From Rhodobacterales bacterium UBA5972 (GTDB lineage: Bacteria; Pseudomonadota; Alphaproteobacteria; Rhodobacterales; Rhodobacteraceae): 7,227 nt of DNA. The first letter of the stretch is position 1. Each line of letters starts with the position of its first letter. The notes beneath the pieces are model-generated. The model searched no databases, was not told the origin of the DNA, and saw only the letters and a list, made by a program, of their open reading frames with translations. The DNA lies in NCBI GenBank assembly GCA_002430125.1, contig DJBQ01000182.1, positions 8,528-15,754 on the forward strand, given 5' to 3'. Shown one piece after another: positions 6,175-7,227 of this stretch. The position numbers were made by a program, and so were the translations under genes.

Positions 6175-6951
6175 ATGGCCGATTCACCGATTTCATTCCG
6201 CGACATTCTTGCCACCAGCAAGGTTGTCCCCTTTGCGCATCGTGGTGCCGGACTATTGGCACCGGAAAATACCCTCGCCGCGTTCAAACACGCTATCGCC
6301 CTTGGTTATCCGGTCATCGAAACCGATATACAGGCCTCGCGCGATGGCACACTTTACGCCTTTCACGACGCCGATCTCATACGGTTAACCGGCGAGGACT
6401 TAACCATCGGCGCTCTTAAGGACGTAGATATTGATCGTATTATGGTGCAGGGCAGCCACCCGATCCCAAAGCTTGCCGATGTTTTCGAGGCCTTCCCAGA
6501 CACCTGCTTTAATCTTGACGCAAAAACCTGGCCTGCCGTCGTGCCAATGTCTGTCTTGATCCAAAAAATGAATGCCAGCCGCCGCGTTTGCATCGGCAGT
6601 TTCAGCGAGGCCCGTATCAAAGCCGTGCTGTCCCATCTTGGCCCGGACACCAGCCACAGTCTTGGCACCGCTGGCGCGATCCGTTTCTTCTTTGCGGCGC
6701 TCGCAGGTTTACGCCAGACATTCACCGCAAGCTGCGTACAGTTTCCGGTGCGTTACAAAGGCGTAACCATGATCAACGCCCGAAACCTCGAATTTGCCCA
6801 TCGGACTGGCCTCAAGGTGCATGTCTGGACGGTGAATGATGCGCCAACAATGACCAGCCTGCTTGATCTGGGCGTTGACGGACTGATGACCGATGATTGC
6901 GCCTTGTTACGGTCGGTGTTGGAACAACGCGGAATTTGGTCGGGTGGTTAA
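6175..6951 (+). CDS. Glycerophosphodiester phosphodiesterase (GDPD/UgpQ family)
   Basis: This 258-residue protein has no signal peptide and is of the usual UgpQ length. The GDPD TIM-barrel signatures appear in order: H22-R23 in AHRGAG, APENTLAAF, the metal pair E49-x-D51, and H64-D65. N113-L-D115-A-K117 takes the place of the common NIEIK strand, and the C-terminal HVWTVND and GVDGLMTDDCALL are also typical. The enzyme should hydrolyse glycerophosphodiesters from phospholipid turnover to glycerol-3-phosphate plus an alcohol in the cytoplasm, with a divalent metal. D115 where many homologues have Glu is a conservative change that still offers a carboxylate ligand. The start at 6175 is supported by AAGGAAGG just upstream; the stop is TAA at 6949-6951. 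The 70-bp gap to the next + strand gene allows co-transcription but does not prove it. Confidence 0.92.
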   Translation: MADSPISFRDILATSKVVPFAHRGAGLLAPENTLAAFKHAIALGYPVIETDIQASRDGTLYAFHDADLIRLTGEDLTIGALKDVDIDRIMVQGSHPIPKLADVFEAFPDTCFNLDAKTWPAVVPMSVLIQKMNASRRVCIGSFSEARIKAVLSHLGPDTSHSLGTAGAIRFFFAALAGLRQTFTASCVQFPVRYKGVTMINARNLEFAHRTGLKVHVWTVNDAPTMTSLLDLGVDGLMTDDCALLRSVLEQRGIWSGG

Positions 6952-7021
6952 CAAGGCTGCGCCAGACACCTTGCAACCGACGTCAGAATATGGTCGCCTG
7001 CACCAAACGAACGAGGGATGA

Positions 7022-7227
7022 ATGGCAATTTCCGCACTTGGGTATTTAGGCGTCAGGTCCGACATGTTGGACGATTGGTCAGCATTCGCCGGGCATTTGC
7101 TGGGCATGCAGCAGATCGACCGCGCCGGTAAATCCATAGCCTTTCGGATGGATGATCGCAAACAACGGCTGGTGATCTCGGATGAACCCGGCGAGACCCT
7201 TGCCTTCATGGGATGGGAGGTCGAAAC
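7022..7227 (+). CDS. Type I extradiol dioxygenase, BphC-like (3' partial)
   Basis: Only the first 68 codons are in the window and the frame is still open at the right edge. GAGGG at 7013-7017 lies 4 nt before the ATG. The opening MAISALGYLGVRS, the region HLLGMQQIDRAG, the FRMDDRKQRLVI strand and TLAFMGWEVE closely match the N-terminal vicinal-oxygen-chelate domain of 2,3-dihydroxybiphenyl 1,2-dioxygenases, enzymes of about 300 residues that cleave a catechol ring next to the hydroxyls using Fe(II). The metal ligands (two His and one Glu) lie in the C-terminal domain outside the window, so activity and substrate cannot be judged. Another vicinal-oxygen-chelate protein is possible but less likely. 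Confidence 0.75.
   Translation, partial: MAISALGYLGVRSDMLDDWSAFAGHLLGMQQIDRAGKSIAFRMDDRKQRLVISDEPGETLAFMGWEVE

Noticed and set aside
6098..6388. Open plus-strand frame starting in the qor/phosphodiesterase gap
   Set aside because: It runs out of frame across the clearly recognisable phosphodiesterase and has no convincing ribosome binding site.
6953..6974. CAAGG / CCTTG repeat after the phosphodiesterase gene, as a terminator
   Set aside because: The arms are 5 bp with a 12-nt loop and no T-run, so this is too weak to call.

Overview
The window looks like a chromosomal piece of an alphaproteobacterium, most likely a marine Rhodobacterales (roseobacter-type) species. The basis is recognition of protein families: the zinc-ribbon membrane protein, the StcD-like flavoenzyme and its ProC-like partner all resemble roseobacter proteins. 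By eye the GC content is moderately high. The genus cannot be told from the sequence. Nothing in the window looks like a transposon, phage, tRNA, rRNA or CRISPR array. Coding density is high, and six genes plus one 5' fragment account for nearly everything.

Layout, left to right. (1) The 3' part of a zinc-ribbon protein with a C-terminal membrane anchor, on the + strand; its start lies outside the window. (2) A tight two-gene + strand unit. Its first gene is a 678-residue FMN/FAD/Fe-S oxidoreductase of the trimethylamine dehydrogenase / 2,4-dienoyl-CoA reductase family, closest in my judgement to N-methylproline demethylases. One base after it comes a short, divergent pyrroline-5-carboxylate reductase-like protein. 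(3) A convergent junction of only 15 bp. (4) A - strand pair: an NADPH:quinone reductase (qor), then an EntS-like MFS transporter whose first codons contain a perfect 26-bp palindrome. (5) A 97-bp AT-rich divergent intergenic region. (6) A + strand glycerophosphodiester phosphodiesterase, followed 70 bp later by the first 68 codons of a BphC-type extradiol dioxygenase that runs off the right edge.

How the genes fit together. The clearest functional unit is the flavoenzyme plus the ProC-like reductase. It suggests oxidation of a cyclic secondary or tertiary amine (N-methylproline or a relative, as in proline-betaine catabolism), with an imine-reducing partner. Two features make the unit worth a closer look. 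The flavoenzyme has Ala where the second [4Fe-4S] cysteine of trimethylamine dehydrogenase sits, and the reductase lacks the usual ProC signature segments. The qor, MFS, phosphodiesterase and dioxygenase genes look like ordinary metabolic neighbours, and I see no single pathway joining them.
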